DNA of 64,000 bases, taken from positions 3,124,363 through 3,188,362 of the forward strand of contig CM055101.1 in NCBI GenBank assembly GCA_029204225.1, written 5' to 3'. The notes beneath the pieces are model-generated. The model worked only from the letters and a program-made list of their open reading frames with translations. It had not been told where the DNA came from and searched no databases. The first letter of the stretch is position 1; every line of letters starts with the position of its first letter. Positions 21,988 to 35,300 of this stretch are shown in pieces. The translations under genes and the position numbers were made by a program. Source of the DNA: Diphasiastrum complanatum. Taxonomy: Eukaryota > Streptophyta > Lycopodiopsida > Lycopodiales > Lycopodiaceae.

Positions 21988-22920
21988 TTAACTCTCAATC
22001 TTTTTATCATTGAATGCCTCATCAAGAGTGTGATTTGGAACAACTATTGGGCTCTTGTTCTGGCTCTTGTTCAAAAAAACTGTCGTGCATATAGCTTCAG
22101 CCAAAAATGAATTATGAACTCTCATGTGAGCCATTATGGCTCTAGCAGATTCTACAACTGTGCACTTCTTCTTTTTTCCTATGCCATTTTGTTGAGATGT
22201 CTTTGACCTACACAAATTGTTGCTTGATTTCATGCTCTTTACAAATTTTGAGGCAACAGAGTGATATTCACCTCTACAATTGAATCTAGGTACCTTGATC
22301 TTGCCACAAGATTGATTCTCTACAAATGCTTTGAAGTTTTTGAAACACTCAAACACCTTTTTCTTCTTCTTGATGTAAAGATCGGTCCACACAAATCAAA
22401 GTGTACTAGCTTATGCACTCACTTAGCCCTTGTTGCCCCCTGCTTGTCAAACTTTTCTCTATGTGATTTTTGCCTAGTATGCATCTTGTGCAGATAGATA
22501 CTTCTTTATCATCAATACTAGATAGACTTGTCACCATTTTTAACTTGTGAAGCAATCTCAAATTCTTGAAGTTGAGCTAATCTAAGCTTTTGACCCACAA
22601 ATCACTTTGAGAATTTATAGTCATCAATAATCCATTGCAAGAAAAACCACAACATTTAGTTTATACAAGCCACAAGTTTTTTCACAAAAACCATCAACAA
22701 TCACTATATAACCTTGCTTTACATTCTTGACCTGGAACTTCTTGTTGCCAAATTCCACTTTTAGCATGTGATCAATCATATTTCCAAAAAAACCTAAACA
22801 TTTCTGCAAGCCAAAAATGTACAGGACATTTTCAAATATTGGCTCCCCAATTGTTGTGAGCAAATCTCTCAGTTCCTTGATGCGTGTGAAGAATGAGCTT
22901 GCACTCTCATTTTCTTCCAT
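21988..22920 (-). mobile_element. Ty1/copia fragment: gag piece and integrase
   Basis: The minus-strand frame 22920-22624 begins with gag-like MEENESASSFFTRIKELRDLL, then joins unrelated sequence resembling the pre-integrase region (LQKCLGF...VEFGNKKFQV). Frame 22392-21988 is integrase: FKNFKAFVENQSCGKI, then a decayed FNCRGEYHS (for RSDNGGEY) and SKTSQQNGIGKKKKC (for TPQQNGVAERKNR), followed by FLAEAICTTVFLNKS. The catalytic aspartate in the second block is changed to Asn-Cys, so the copy is dead. No LTR or RT found. Confidence 0.75.
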
Positions 22921-23160
22921 GCCGAATATTGGTCAGTTTGGCCCTTAGAAACATCATTCACAATGGATTTGTTGCTTGATATTGCGCCCTAATGCTTTCC
23001 TAAAATCTCTTGCTATGATGGCTTCACTGCTATGAGCGATGAGATGGTCCTTCATTGACAAATTGATCAAGGATAGAGTCTTCTACAACCTTTTTTTGTA
23101 CGAGTGTGTATTGCTTGAAGTTATCATTGGCCTCTGCTCAACACCTATAATGATGTCCCA

Positions 23161-23163
<3 letters not shown>

Positions 23164-23241
<78 letters not shown>
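23164..23241. repeat. (CT)39 microsatellite
   Basis: A perfect 78-bp CT run. It gives only spurious Ser-Leu frames. Confidence 0.98.
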
Positions 23242-23244
<3 letters not shown>

Positions 23245-23984
23245 AAAATGCTCTTCATTTGAACTTCTAGATACTATAGTTGGATACCTCGTCCAACTTG
23301 CTTCTCACTGAGCACTAATTCATTTAATTCCGCCATTTTGCCAAAAAAAAATAGCTCAAAATGGCTTGAAACCTTTAAAAAAGGGCTTATGAGTACCATA
23401 ACAATGTCCATAATAATGACTTGTCAAAGAAATATATCCATGCCCTTTGTTGCTTAGGTGGCAAATTCACCAATCAGTACCTTAAAAAATGTGAAATGCT
23501 TCACATCACATATTCCCAGCTATGGACTCTCTAAAAGGGGAAAATAGCTTCGGAGATCCATGAAGCGCTTTTTCTATAATTATCACTCTATTTTTGGCTT
23601 TTGTACATGCATACAGTGTGAGTACCCTTTGTTTGAGTTAGTTCTGATACGTATAGCCAAAGATTTGGGTATACCAACAAAAAAAACTCTAAGAAACACA
23701 TGTTTGAATTGTTTCTTCACATTGGAGAAACTTCCCTTTCCAAGTTGAATTTGGCTTTTAGGGTCCTTTTCAATTTGGAAACTTTTCATGACATTGAAAG
23801 CTTTTTAGCCCTTTACCCTTTAGTTAAAATTCAACTTGTTTTCTAAAGTATCTGAGGCCCCACAATTTCTTGGTCGCACTGGTCTGGTGCCCGTGACCCA
23901 CCTTAAAACACTAAGTTTCTGTCCCGATTCGGTGTCTGTGAGGTCACGACGACTCCACTCTATTCTCTAAAAACAACATAATTC

Positions 23985-24023
<39 letters not shown>

Positions 24024-25944
24024 CTAATTCTTGTTTGATTGCTCCACAACTATCCATGGCCATTTGCCACCCAGTTCCAGCGCCCTACTGTGTGTGAATT
24101 TACAGCTGCAATTTTTTTTTGAATATAGACTCAGATCCATGTTTTTCAGGCCTTAAACCCTAGCTAGCTCAAATATAAAGTTTTTGTGCAAATTTTAACC
24201 ATTTTCTAAGATTTCTACTGTAGATGCACTTTTCATTGAGTTTGCCTAGCTCCTTGTTACCTGATAGACTGACAACATGTGATTTGATGCAATAACGATT
24301 GCAAACAACTCGTTGTCGTTGGAGAAATTATGTTTTACTTGAAAAACTATTATCTCAAGTAAGCTCCATGCTTTACGACTTTTCACATCTCCCTTCATAC
24401 CTAGCAAAGCGGCTCTTCATAGTGTAGATAGCCTGATTGGCTTCTACTTTGGGACTACAGCGTATGGACTGCAGCTTGTGCCTTAGTTCATCTCCATTTC
24501 AACAATTTAGACTTCACCAAGAGTTGGTCGAGGTGCTAAATGTTATGTCTATTCAACAACAAACAATTATGTTTGTCAAAAATTCTTGTTTTGAATGTGT
24601 AATCCATCATTCTTTAGGCAGCTTGGTTACATAGGCTTTACTATCTACAATATTTGTGTGGATACCAATGTTTTTTCAACCCGTTTCGTACATCATTTCA
24701 AAACACATTTAAAACGAAAGGTCCAGGTTTGAAAAGGGAAATTTTTTTGGGAGGTTTATTTTTTTTAAAGTGTGTTTTTATAGATTTTTGGGGTTTAGAC
24801 ATGTCATAGAAAGACTAGTACTAAGTAGATACATCCAATTTGTATGTCCAACTTAGTGGCTTTAGTGCTTATTGTGATAACTTTAAGTCATAAATCAAGA
24901 AAATTAAAACTTAGGGAGCTCTAAGAAATTGTTTTGAAACACAATAGTAGGTACATGATTAATGAAAGTAAGAAACTTAGTATTCAAACCTTAGAATCAA
25001 GATTGAAATCAATGGCTTCAATGCTCAGAGTCAAAACTTTTAGTTTAAGAAGATTGAAGAACTTTCTAAAATTGTTTCAAAACTCTAGACATGGTAATAG
25101 GTACTCGATAACATGTCAACAGTCACACTTCTATGCCTAGTCCTTATCCGAATTTTGACATTCTGCGAGTAAATTTATTGCGAGTTTATTCTACCCATGA
25201 CCCACAAAATGGTAGCACATGCTACTCTTTTTATGCGACTACATGAGGCGAGTAGTTAATTGCTAGAGCACTCAGCACTCAGCAAAGTAGCATACTAGGC
25301 TCTAGCATATTAGTAATACATATGAGGCCTCGGGCTTGAGCCTGGAGGCTACGCTTGAAACTCTTATTATTTATGCTTTACTTTAAAGTTCAAACTTTTG
25401 ACTCTTGAATTGTGATTTGTGATTTCTTACTGGTCAGTACATTTTGTATAGTCTCTAACTTTACCATTTATAATTTTTGGAAGTTCTTGGATGTTTGAGA
25501 TTGTGATGTGTTGTGTGCATTGTAATTTGTGCATGTGTCATTACTCATGACTCAGCTTTGAAGTATTCAAGTATGTACTATGGACTATCTTTTATGTACT
25601 ATAGCTTATCAGTTATGATGACTCATAATTCATGTAAATTGTAAATTGTAATATGTATTTCAATTTTCTGGTCATTGGTAAGTCGTAATTGGTCACATCA
25701 CTACGTGTGATTTGAAGCACTCAGCACATAGGGCCCAAATTAGGGCTAGACATATAAGATAAGGGGGGCCTTGCCATTTTGCGAGTTTCTTTTTTGCTAT
25801 GATTAAAAAAAAAAAGATAGCACATGGTGTGCTACCTTTTTTACGCTACTACTTCAATGTTTATTATTTAGAATGTGGTATGGTGCATAGTTAAAAAAAG
25901 CTACAAAGTAAAAAAAAAAATCAAATTGAATTTTTTTTTTGCAG
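23242..25944. other. AT-rich region without recognised genes; contains (GA)16
   Basis: A GA run at 23989-24021 is the only clear structure. About 24290-24640 has a somewhat more codon-like composition, but no domain could be named. The rest is low-complexity A/T-rich sequence. Confidence 0.4.
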
Positions 25945-26225
25945 CCTCCAAAGGTAGCACGCCGGCGTGCACAGGAGACCGCCTGAGAAACAAAAAAAAT
26001 TCGGGAGGTCTCTAGCACGCCAGCTTGCTAGGTTTGAAGGCTACAATTTTTTATTTTTTTTGGGTGGTCTCGCCGTGCACACCGGCTTGCTAGGTTTGGA
26101 GGCTACAATTTTTTTTTTTCCCTCATGTCACACAGCACGTTGGCGTGCTATCTGTAAAGGTTGCAAATTTTGATTTTTAGTTGTTTTACTTAGCACGTCT
26201 GCTTACTATGTTTGGAGGTTAAAAA
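25945..26225. repeat. Degenerate minisatellite, about five units of 55-65 bp
   Basis: Five units each centre on a palindromic core related to TAGCACGCCGGCGTGCTA, followed by 'ggtttggaggctacaa' and a T-run. Cores lie near 25957, 26010, 26075, 26132 and 26192 and become less perfect rightwards. No coding frame. Confidence 0.75.
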
Positions 26226-27149
26226 AAATATTATGAAATAATGTTTTGACTCAAAATTTGATTCTCAAATGTGTCAAAATAGCTTTTCTATTTCATAATT
26301 AACTCGGCTAGCACACAGCATGCTAGCTTTTACAATTCCGTTCCATTGGTGATAAGTGAGATGTGCTTCCTAGACCATTGGTTTCACCAACACATTTGTG
26401 TAAGATCCATTGTGAGTACTTGTACATTTCATTTTGTTGGATATGCCTACAAGTGCGAATGAGAATGGTGTGTGGTGTTTGCAAATTCATACTACAGATA
26501 GTTGAAGATGTCATTTGAAATATATAGAGGTTTTTTTGGCTTGGGATGTTTGATTCCTTTTAAACAAAAACACACAAACATAAAAGAAGAGTCGGATGAT
26601 AGCCATCAAACATCATCATTTCTTATTTGTACCCCAAGAATTTGTCACCCTATGAGGTCAGCTATATGTGTGCATGAGATATACATGATCATAGAACTGA
26701 GAATAAATCCGAAAAATGTGACCAGTATTTGCAACCTTGAGCTTCTAAAAGTGGAAAGAGAAGCTCTAGTATCCTATTCGAATGAATCTGGAATGATATT
26801 TCTTCATATGGGTGTGGAGCACATAAATATGAGTGAGTGACAAGGCATATTTGCAAAGAGAGCTGTACAAATTGGCTGCTCCTCAGCATGATTTACCATA
26901 AAGTTTCGTCTAACAGCCATATTACAGACCTTTTTTATGGCCATATTACATTTCTGACATGCTGGCTGCTTCCTTCTAGCCCAAAAACTGCACTTTTTAT
27001 GATTGCAGAAACATCCATGACTATGATAGCAAACTCCTGCATATTCGTTACTTCACATTTTTTGAAAATTTTCAAGCTCAAACCTTCCATTGAAGAATTT
27101 CTACAAGGATGCACTATCCAAGGTGATACAGACCTTTACAAGATTCAGA
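26226..27149. other. 3' flank of the CH-LysM gene
   Basis: Downstream of the stop codon at 27150 on the minus strand, so part of it should be 3' UTR. No AATAAA was found on that strand close by. Frames here are short and featureless. Confidence 0.4.
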
Positions 27150-30100
27150 TCAGCCATTGAGCCTTAACCTTGAGCTGGGATAGATAAGGTCTGGATTTTT
27201 AATGCCAGGATTCAGTTCAGCTAGTTCCTTCCATCCAGTTTTGCCCGTCCTTCTAGAGATATCGGATAAAGTATCTCCTTTTTTAACTTCATAGAAGTCA
27301 GTAGTACCCCTGAAGAATGTAAAAAGTCCGTGAGTAGTACTGTCATTTATCATTCATGTAAAAGGGCATTCCTTTTCAGTAGATACCAATAAAAAATGCA
27401 ACGCTCTCATAATTTCGAATGGAGGAGGTCTGAAACCTAGAGCTTGCATGTGTCATGTTGATGAGCTTGATTAACCTGAAGGCTTTAGAAGTAAGAAATG
27501 AGTGGCTAAAAACTGAATTAAGTGGTGATGCAATGAAATCTCTGACCAGGCCAAAATTTTCTAGCGAAAAGTTTCGACATTCATGATTTCATCTACAGAG
27601 ACTAACAGGAAAAGGTCACTGTCACTTTCTCAAGTTATATGCTCTCATGTACCAACCTGGAACGCATTGCTAGTAAGGAGCCAATGAAGGCCAATGCTAC
27701 TGCCACAACAGGTAACCACAAGCCATTCCTCCGTGCCTCACTGTTCTGCACATGCTTTTCTGTAGAACCAATCATGCCTTTCGTTTGGTTTTGCTGCAAT
27801 TTGAAAGGACCGATTTTCAAAATCTGAATTTCAGCAGCAAGCTTAGTACTTGACCTGCTACTCTATGCCTTACGAACAAAGTTCAAAATTTCTGCTTGAG
27901 GAAGAGACATTACCAAGAAAAAAAGAACTAAAACCAGCAATAGCGAAAAGCTGGCGTCAGTTTGTTTGGCAAACTAGTGACAAGATTTGGTAATTTTCTA
28001 CAAACATAGGCTGAATCAAGAATAGGCTTCAAATTGAATGGATTGACGATGAGCTGGTAACCAGAATAACCAAATGCCAATAGTTGCCTTACGTGTGCTT
28101 CACCAAGCCTGGCAGGTGTATGAGCAAGTTCATCATACTTATTGGAGTACAATAGCTGACTCAAGGACTCTGTGTTCTTGCTTTGCATTTCAGGAACCTC
28201 CTCCTCATTTAAACAAATAAATGCATTGTCTTTCTGATCTTTTATTAAGGCACTGCTCTCCGACAGCTCATTCTGGACACACTGAGGAACCTTAGCTGCT
28301 AGTGATTCTAAATCAGTAGATTTACAACCATAAGGTGACTCTTCTCCTTCCTCAAACTCTTGCAAAGATTGGGTCTCAGGAGTAGACAGATCGCCAGAAG
28401 CAGGCGATAATTCCAAATTTAAATCTGAAACTATAGTAACGCTTTCTGAAATGACGTCTTCATCATCTACCGAACAAAGCTGGGCTGCTTCATCACCTCT
28501 ACTACAAATATCTTCATCCACCTCCTTCAATGTGTCCTCATCGGACAATTTGCCATTCTTTTCAGGCTGATGAGGTTTTGTTTGCAGATCCGCTTCATCA
28601 GGTAAGGTTGATTGTAACCCATTGCCACTATTCAACAAAAACGCTGAAGAGCCAGGTGCTTCTTCGGAGATTTCAAGAGGCAAAACCTGAATTCATTTAC
28701 AAAATAAGGCATGGTGCTCATGTCTCTACTCAACTGCTGTTAGATTTCTTGATTGAACAAAAATTATTTAAATACAATCAATAAAATGATTCCATTTATG
28801 TGCAAATTCTTCCAAATCTAGAAATCTTTGCTGACCTTTGAAGATTTTTCAATACTGGTGTCATCAGAATTGGCAATCTTGTTATTGCAGCTTGGTTTAT
28901 TGCCAGACTGCTCCAGGTGAGCACGAATACCACCAACCGTTTCTGATGGCATGTGGAATGTATAGAGCATATCATCAAAATCAGGAAGCTGCAATTAAAA
29001 AAATTTCACCAAAAAGGCTGATTAATAATAATAATAACACCTCGGAGGATCAAAACACTTTCAGAGAAGATGACCTGACCTTAATGACTCTGTATGTCAA
29101 ATTTGTCCTCGAGTCTTGGCATCTGATAAAATGTCCTGTCTAAGTGCAATAAGTCCTACAAAGTTTGAACACCATTGTGGGGACATTTAGATGTGAAGGT
29201 CCATCGAAACACTGAAGAACTGTAGATACCCTTCACACATTTGTCACATGGGTCTTGTGTATGTTAGCTTCAGTTGAAAGGTGCCGGTCTAGATATTGCA
29301 TTGGCTTCTATTTTTCCATGTACTGCAAGCCCCTTAAGGCTGTTTCTTGCCCTATTGCTTTCAAGGTTGCCTTTCTATTTAAGGATGACTTTTTTCAAGT
29401 GTAAACACTTCCTTTCCTAAACACTACCAAGGCTGCCACCTTTAACTGAAATAGCTTAAGAGAAGGGGAATTATATGTGCCTACCCACTTTTTTGCTAGC
29501 TAAATGAAATTGCAATACTTCAAGTGGTAGTAGCTTTATAAAAAGAAACTGAGGAATCAAATAGTAGATGCATAAGAAAAGGTTCGAGCTCTTGAGAACA
29601 AGTACTGCAACAAACGCAGGAGACTAAATCTTGGGCAACAGTGGTAGCAGGTAATCCTGGGCCCCACAAAGACAGAGTAACTGAAAGTAATTTGAACGCT
29701 ACTAATGTATGGCCTTTCCAAATAAAGCAAACCTATATCGAATTAAATACAGATGAACTAAATATAGTTTATAATATCCGAAAACAAGTGACATGATCAA
29801 GATCAAAGCACATTTTCTTACTTCCAAATTGTTGGCGCGACCTTTTTTTGACAGTGCTCGAATACATAAGCAAACTCTTCTAGTGTCTTTCTTCTCTACA
29901 ACATCATCAGGAGTGAACAGGTCGACATCCAGCAAGCCTACTCTCTTACAGATCTGCAACCAGACAGGTTAAGAAAACATAGTCTTTCAACGACATATTT
30001 TTGCCCTTCGTTACCAGGTTTAACTACTTTAAGTTAATGATTCAAATGATCACTACAATGTCTTCAGTTTTATAGAAAGTCAGCTATCGCGGTCCGAATC

Positions 30101-31872
30101 TCGATTTGTTAAAAAAAAAAAAAACATCTCACAAATGTTTTTGGACCTAAAAACTACTGGAATTGGACCTGGAGTGTACTGGAATTGAACCCATAATACT
30201 GCTCTTTCTACTGTTCAATTCCAGTACCTTTCAGGTCCAATTCCAGTGGTTTTTAAGTCCCAAAATACTACAATAAGTAAAGTTTTTTTTTTTTGCGATT
30301 CGTTGCAGCGAATCATGATTCACAATTCACGAAACCAGTGAACCACGATTCGCTGCAACTAGTATTATTGATACTTAGGACCTCCAAAACTTTGACATGT
30401 TGCAAGCATAGAACCCACGGTTCTGAGAACCGTGGGGTGAACCGTACCACGGTTCATGAACTGTGGTACGGTTCCTCTAATTAATTAATTAATAGATTAA
30501 TTTCCATTTTCCGCCCAAAACCCCTCCCAAGCCATTTTTGGTCCTCATTTCACAGATTATACAAATGGTCCTCAGATTTCACAGATTTCTGGCATTACAC
30601 AGATTTTACAGATTCAAATGATTTCACAGATTTCACAGATTCAAACGATTTCACAAATTTCACAGATTTCACAGATGATTTCACAGATTTTTGGCATTAC
30701 ACAGATTTCACAGATTCAAATGATTTTACAGATTTTTTTGGCCTTTTTTTTGCATATTAATGGGCTATTTTTGGGGGTGAGAAACTAAAAAAAAATTAAT
30801 TAATTAATTGATTAATTAATTGGACGGTTCAACACGGTTCAGCCTTAAATTTTTGGTGAACCATACAGTTCACTGTACGGTTTTGAGAACCGTGGTGAAC
30901 CATCCATGGTTCTCAAATTCTATGGTTGCAAGTCAATACCCTTAGTTGCAGCGGATCGCGATCCGCTGCAAAAACGTTTCGGATCGTGCGATCCGGAACG
31001 TCAGCAATCCACGACCCGGATCGCAAATTTTTTTCATTTTTTTTTTGTGGTTTTTATTTTTTTTTTTGAGTTCAATACTAAGTTACTAACTAAACCGTAA
31101 TTGAATGGTGGACATGCTTTTCAAATTTCCAATAGATATCAGGAATCAGTTTTGAAATGGTGTTCTGATTCGGTTTGCAGATCTACTGATTCCGTTTTCT
31201 GTTAGAAAACGATAGAAAGAGTTAGAAGGAGCCTTCCTTAGACTGGCGGGAATTGTATACTTCTTGTGGAATAGCTGAAACCATCTACTTATGTCCAAAT
31301 TTCTGAAACCATATGAAAATGCAGCCAATTTTCTTAAACCATCTACTGATGTCCAGTTTTCTAATGAATGTAGCATGCAGCCATCTGAAACCAAGCAACA
31401 GATCTGCATAACAATTGCTTTTTTGATATCCTTTCACATGATACCCATATTGGCAACTATCCAAAAAAAAAAAAATTGCGTTCCGGGAAACCCCAATGGG
31501 AAATCCCAGATCGCATTCCTGAACACGTTCCGGATCGCGTTCCGGAATGTGGACTGCAACTTTGGTCACTACTAGCTATTGCACTGCCATAGCTACATAC
31601 TTGCTATGAAGAACATATGCCATGCAACTGCTTTTTATATAAAAGTAACAGTCCAAAATAATGACATTCCTATATAGCACGCGTGGATATTACCTACACA
31701 GCCTATGCTTTACTTTACAAATTGCATTTTGGACATTTTGTTCGGTCAAGAGCATTTGCTTTGCAAAAACAGTCTAACATATTAACCATCGATGTCAGGA
31801 AGGTAGGTAGCCACTTAACTGTTCAAACTGAGCTTGTGATTAGTACAACAAACATGGCATTGTGTAAGTTAT

Positions 31873-31939
<67 letters not shown>

Positions 31940-32327
31940 TTTATTAACGTCTTTTCCATGCCGAAAGGTGTATAAGACGAACAAGTACATCAGATAAGAT
32001 GGAAACAAGACGAATCAGTGTCGTCAAAACAAACTAACTAAAACCAAATTAACTAAGAAGAGAGTGATATGGCCAGGATTATATGGTACATGTACCATTT
32101 ACATGCTCAACTCGACATCTCTTCATTTCTCTAACTCAGACTCTATCTCAAAATTAAGATTCTTATTAACTATAGGCTTACGGTCCACAAATCTAATAAT
32201 GTTGTCGTGATAGATAAGTCGTTTGCCAATAGATAGAGCTTCTTGTCTTGCCTTTTTACGTTCTTGGACTTGGATGAAAGTAAGATCTTCAACCGAATAG
32301 ATTTTGGTATCACGTAATTTAGATCGT

Positions 32328-32395
<68 letters not shown>

Positions 32396-35300
32396 GAAGA
32401 AGAAGAAACCTTGTTGATGTCTTTTAAGTAACAAAAGGTACATGTCAAGCGTGTAATATAATCATATGGGAGCCCGGAGCGCAAATATCTTTGAGTACTA
32501 AAAGTGCACATAAATCTACTGCTAAGGAGAAAAGTAGCAGAGCTAGTGTAATACAGTGTAGTGGTAGATATTGTCATCCTATCCTGCTGAAGAGGTAACA
32601 AGCCTGGAAGACTGTCACAAGCCAGTCTCTCCAAGCTCATGAATCCTAGAAGCCAGTGTGTAGAATGATCCTCCCAACCATAGGCACCCCCTCCTTGAGT
32701 CCTTCTACCTGCTATTCCCATCAACTGGCACATGCCATCCACCTGTGGGTGATCAGTCCACTTGGCATGTCTGGCCCCTGTGACTTGTGACTACTGAGTG
32801 ACTCATAGGGTACCATCACGAGCATAACCCTCTGCCCTAGCTACAGCTTTGGACAAGTTATCTCGTGCCAACTCTAGCTTCTGCTGCATCTGAGCCAAAA
32901 ACTCTACAGCACTAGGTACCTGTTACGAGCTCATAACCAGTGCCGAACCCTAGAGAACACAGATAGGTCAGATACCACAGTCAGGGTCGTGTCCAGTGTA
33001 CATGACCAACAGGGCAAGACAGTGTGAGTAGTGTGCCCCAGCACGGTCCATAGCCATGGCGGGCCTAACACAGCCTAGGGACCCTGTCAGCAGGATAGGG
33101 CCCCCAGTTGGGTCCCGACGTGCAGTCGGCCACATCAGTGCCACGTGGCTGACACTTGGCAGTAGCATGCTACCAGTCCTCACACTAGGCTAGGAGGGGC
33201 TTACTCTATATCAGGGAGTAGGCAAGGTTGGGTGGATCAGTTAGTGTCTGCCCTACTATGGTGTTAGGATCTATTACACTGGTATCAGAGCCATCTCCAT
33301 CCTAGGGAACTCAGTTTTCAGCAGTGGAGAAAGTAGCTAGATTGCTCAGAACTTCTTCAAGTTCTCAGAAAGAAATAGAGGAGGAGACTCGCTGTAGGAA
33401 CAGTCTCCTACTGAGGAAATCTTGGTGGATTTACTTGCTGGTCAGAGAGAAATTAGTTAAAATTTCTAGAGCAGGTCCAGCGCTGGACAGGGAGATGAAA
33501 AATTAGTTTTTCATCACTGTTTTTGAGGATTTTTCAGTAGTTTGAACATCAAACTAGATTGCCACAGACCAGCGACCTACTACTTGAAGTCAGATCAGAG
33601 TTTCAAGCAAGTTTTGGGCCTTGAATTTTAGAAAATTGGGCCAGACAGGTGGCTGTCCAGCCAGCGAGGGTAGGGAGACTCCAAAATCAGAAATTGAAAT
33701 ACTTTTTGGGTCTCAAATCAGAAGTAAACGAGCCAGTTGGGTTGCAATCAGATCAGCGAGCTACTATCCTCAAAGAACCGGGAAATTTGGCACCGTTTTG
33801 AAGCTTCAAACTGGCATTTTTCGGGACAGCAGGTCTGAAATCTTTGGGAAAAGAGCTGAAAGGGTTCCTCTTCATTCTTTCTTTGGAAGTACAGTCCTCA
33901 GAAACAGCTAAGTCATCTTTCCTTTCCCTTGTACAGTTGTAAATTAGTCTTTAAGACTTTTTTCCTTCAAAAGTTAAGGTAGCTCTCTTTCAGTTCCGAA
34001 GATGACCACTCCTCAGGGACCTGATCAACCCCAGGAGAGAGGCTTCGACGAACTTGAAACAGAAGCCTTGACTTACAGAAAAGGGAAGGAACCCATGGAA
34101 GTGGAAGAACAGGAACAGTTCGCCGAAGAACTCGACGAACTGGTTACCAAGGAGCAGTTTCTCCAATTGGTAACAGAAGTGGATGAACTGAAGTTGGCAT
34201 TAGCCAATTTCAAGTCCAGTGTGGACGACTCGTTCGCTGAACTCAAAAGCTTGATTTTGAGTTCCGCGAAAGGAAGCCTTCCCTCCACTTCTCAGTTATC
34301 CCCTTCTCCACTTCCATCAGTTCTATTGCACTATCCTCAATAGATGTAAGAGCAAAATCAAAAAAATTAGCAAATTCTACTGATTTAGATGAGGCACGAG
34401 TCTTCCCTTCATAGAAGCAGTTCACTTTGCTGTCCTGCAAAGTCTGCAACAGCCATTTAGGGATTGGTTTAGGCTGTCCAACAGCCTTACTTTGTTCAAC
34501 GCTTTGCTGTCCAAAGTGATCTGAACTGTCAACACTTTGCTGTCCAAAGTGCTCTGAAATTGGACTATGCTGTCCAAAGTTTTCAACAAGCCGTTCCTCT
34601 TCATAAATATGCTCCTCTTGATGAATTATGGGCTGTTCGCTTGAAGAACCAGTGGGCTGTCCATTAGAGGATGATGGTAGTCCCTCCTCTTCAACACTAG
34701 ATGGTGATACCAAATCATACCAAACTTCATAAGGAGTCAAAATCTTCAAGGCTTTAGTCGGACACCGATTACTAATGTATGCTGCCGTAATAACCGCTTC
34801 AGCCCAAAACTTGTGGGGAATGCCCTTTGCCTTAAGCATGCAACGAGCCATCTCCATGATTGTGCGATTTTTCCTCTCGGCAACACCATTTTGTTGCGGT
34901 ATGTGAGGTGTAGTCATTTGATGTAGAATGACTTTGCTTTGAAGAAACGTGCCGAACGTACTTTTAATGTATTCCCCTCCTCGGTCGGTACGTAGTATCT
35001 TCAAAGTATGCCCAAATTGATTTTCTATCATAGCTAGAAAACCTTTGAAGCGTTGAAAAACTTCAGATTTTGCCTTCATAGGAAAGATCCATGTAGACCT
35101 TGAAAAATCATCAATAAAAGTAACGAAGTACTTGCATTTACCAATGGATTCGGTCCTCATTGGACCACATACATCACTATGAATTAAGGCAAACTTATCA
35201 CCAACTTTGATAGTCCCATCAAGAGGAAAAGGCTTCCGTTGAAACTTACCAAGTATGCATCCTTTGCATACATGTCCTTCGGGATGCTCCATATTTGAAA

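Noticed and set aside
24437-24634. Possible pol-like or Cys-rich fragment
   Set aside because: No motif strong enough to name; left as unassigned.
25945-26225. CRISPR-like regularly spaced repeats
   Set aside because: Units are adjacent, diverged and without unique spacers; this is a eukaryotic minisatellite.
27928-28005. Extension of CH-LysM exon 6 to its in-frame stop (LTPAFRYCWF)
   Set aside because: A protein ending here would lack the TM and LysM exons, which follow in matching phase; retained-intron reading judged more likely. An alternative short isoform cannot be excluded.
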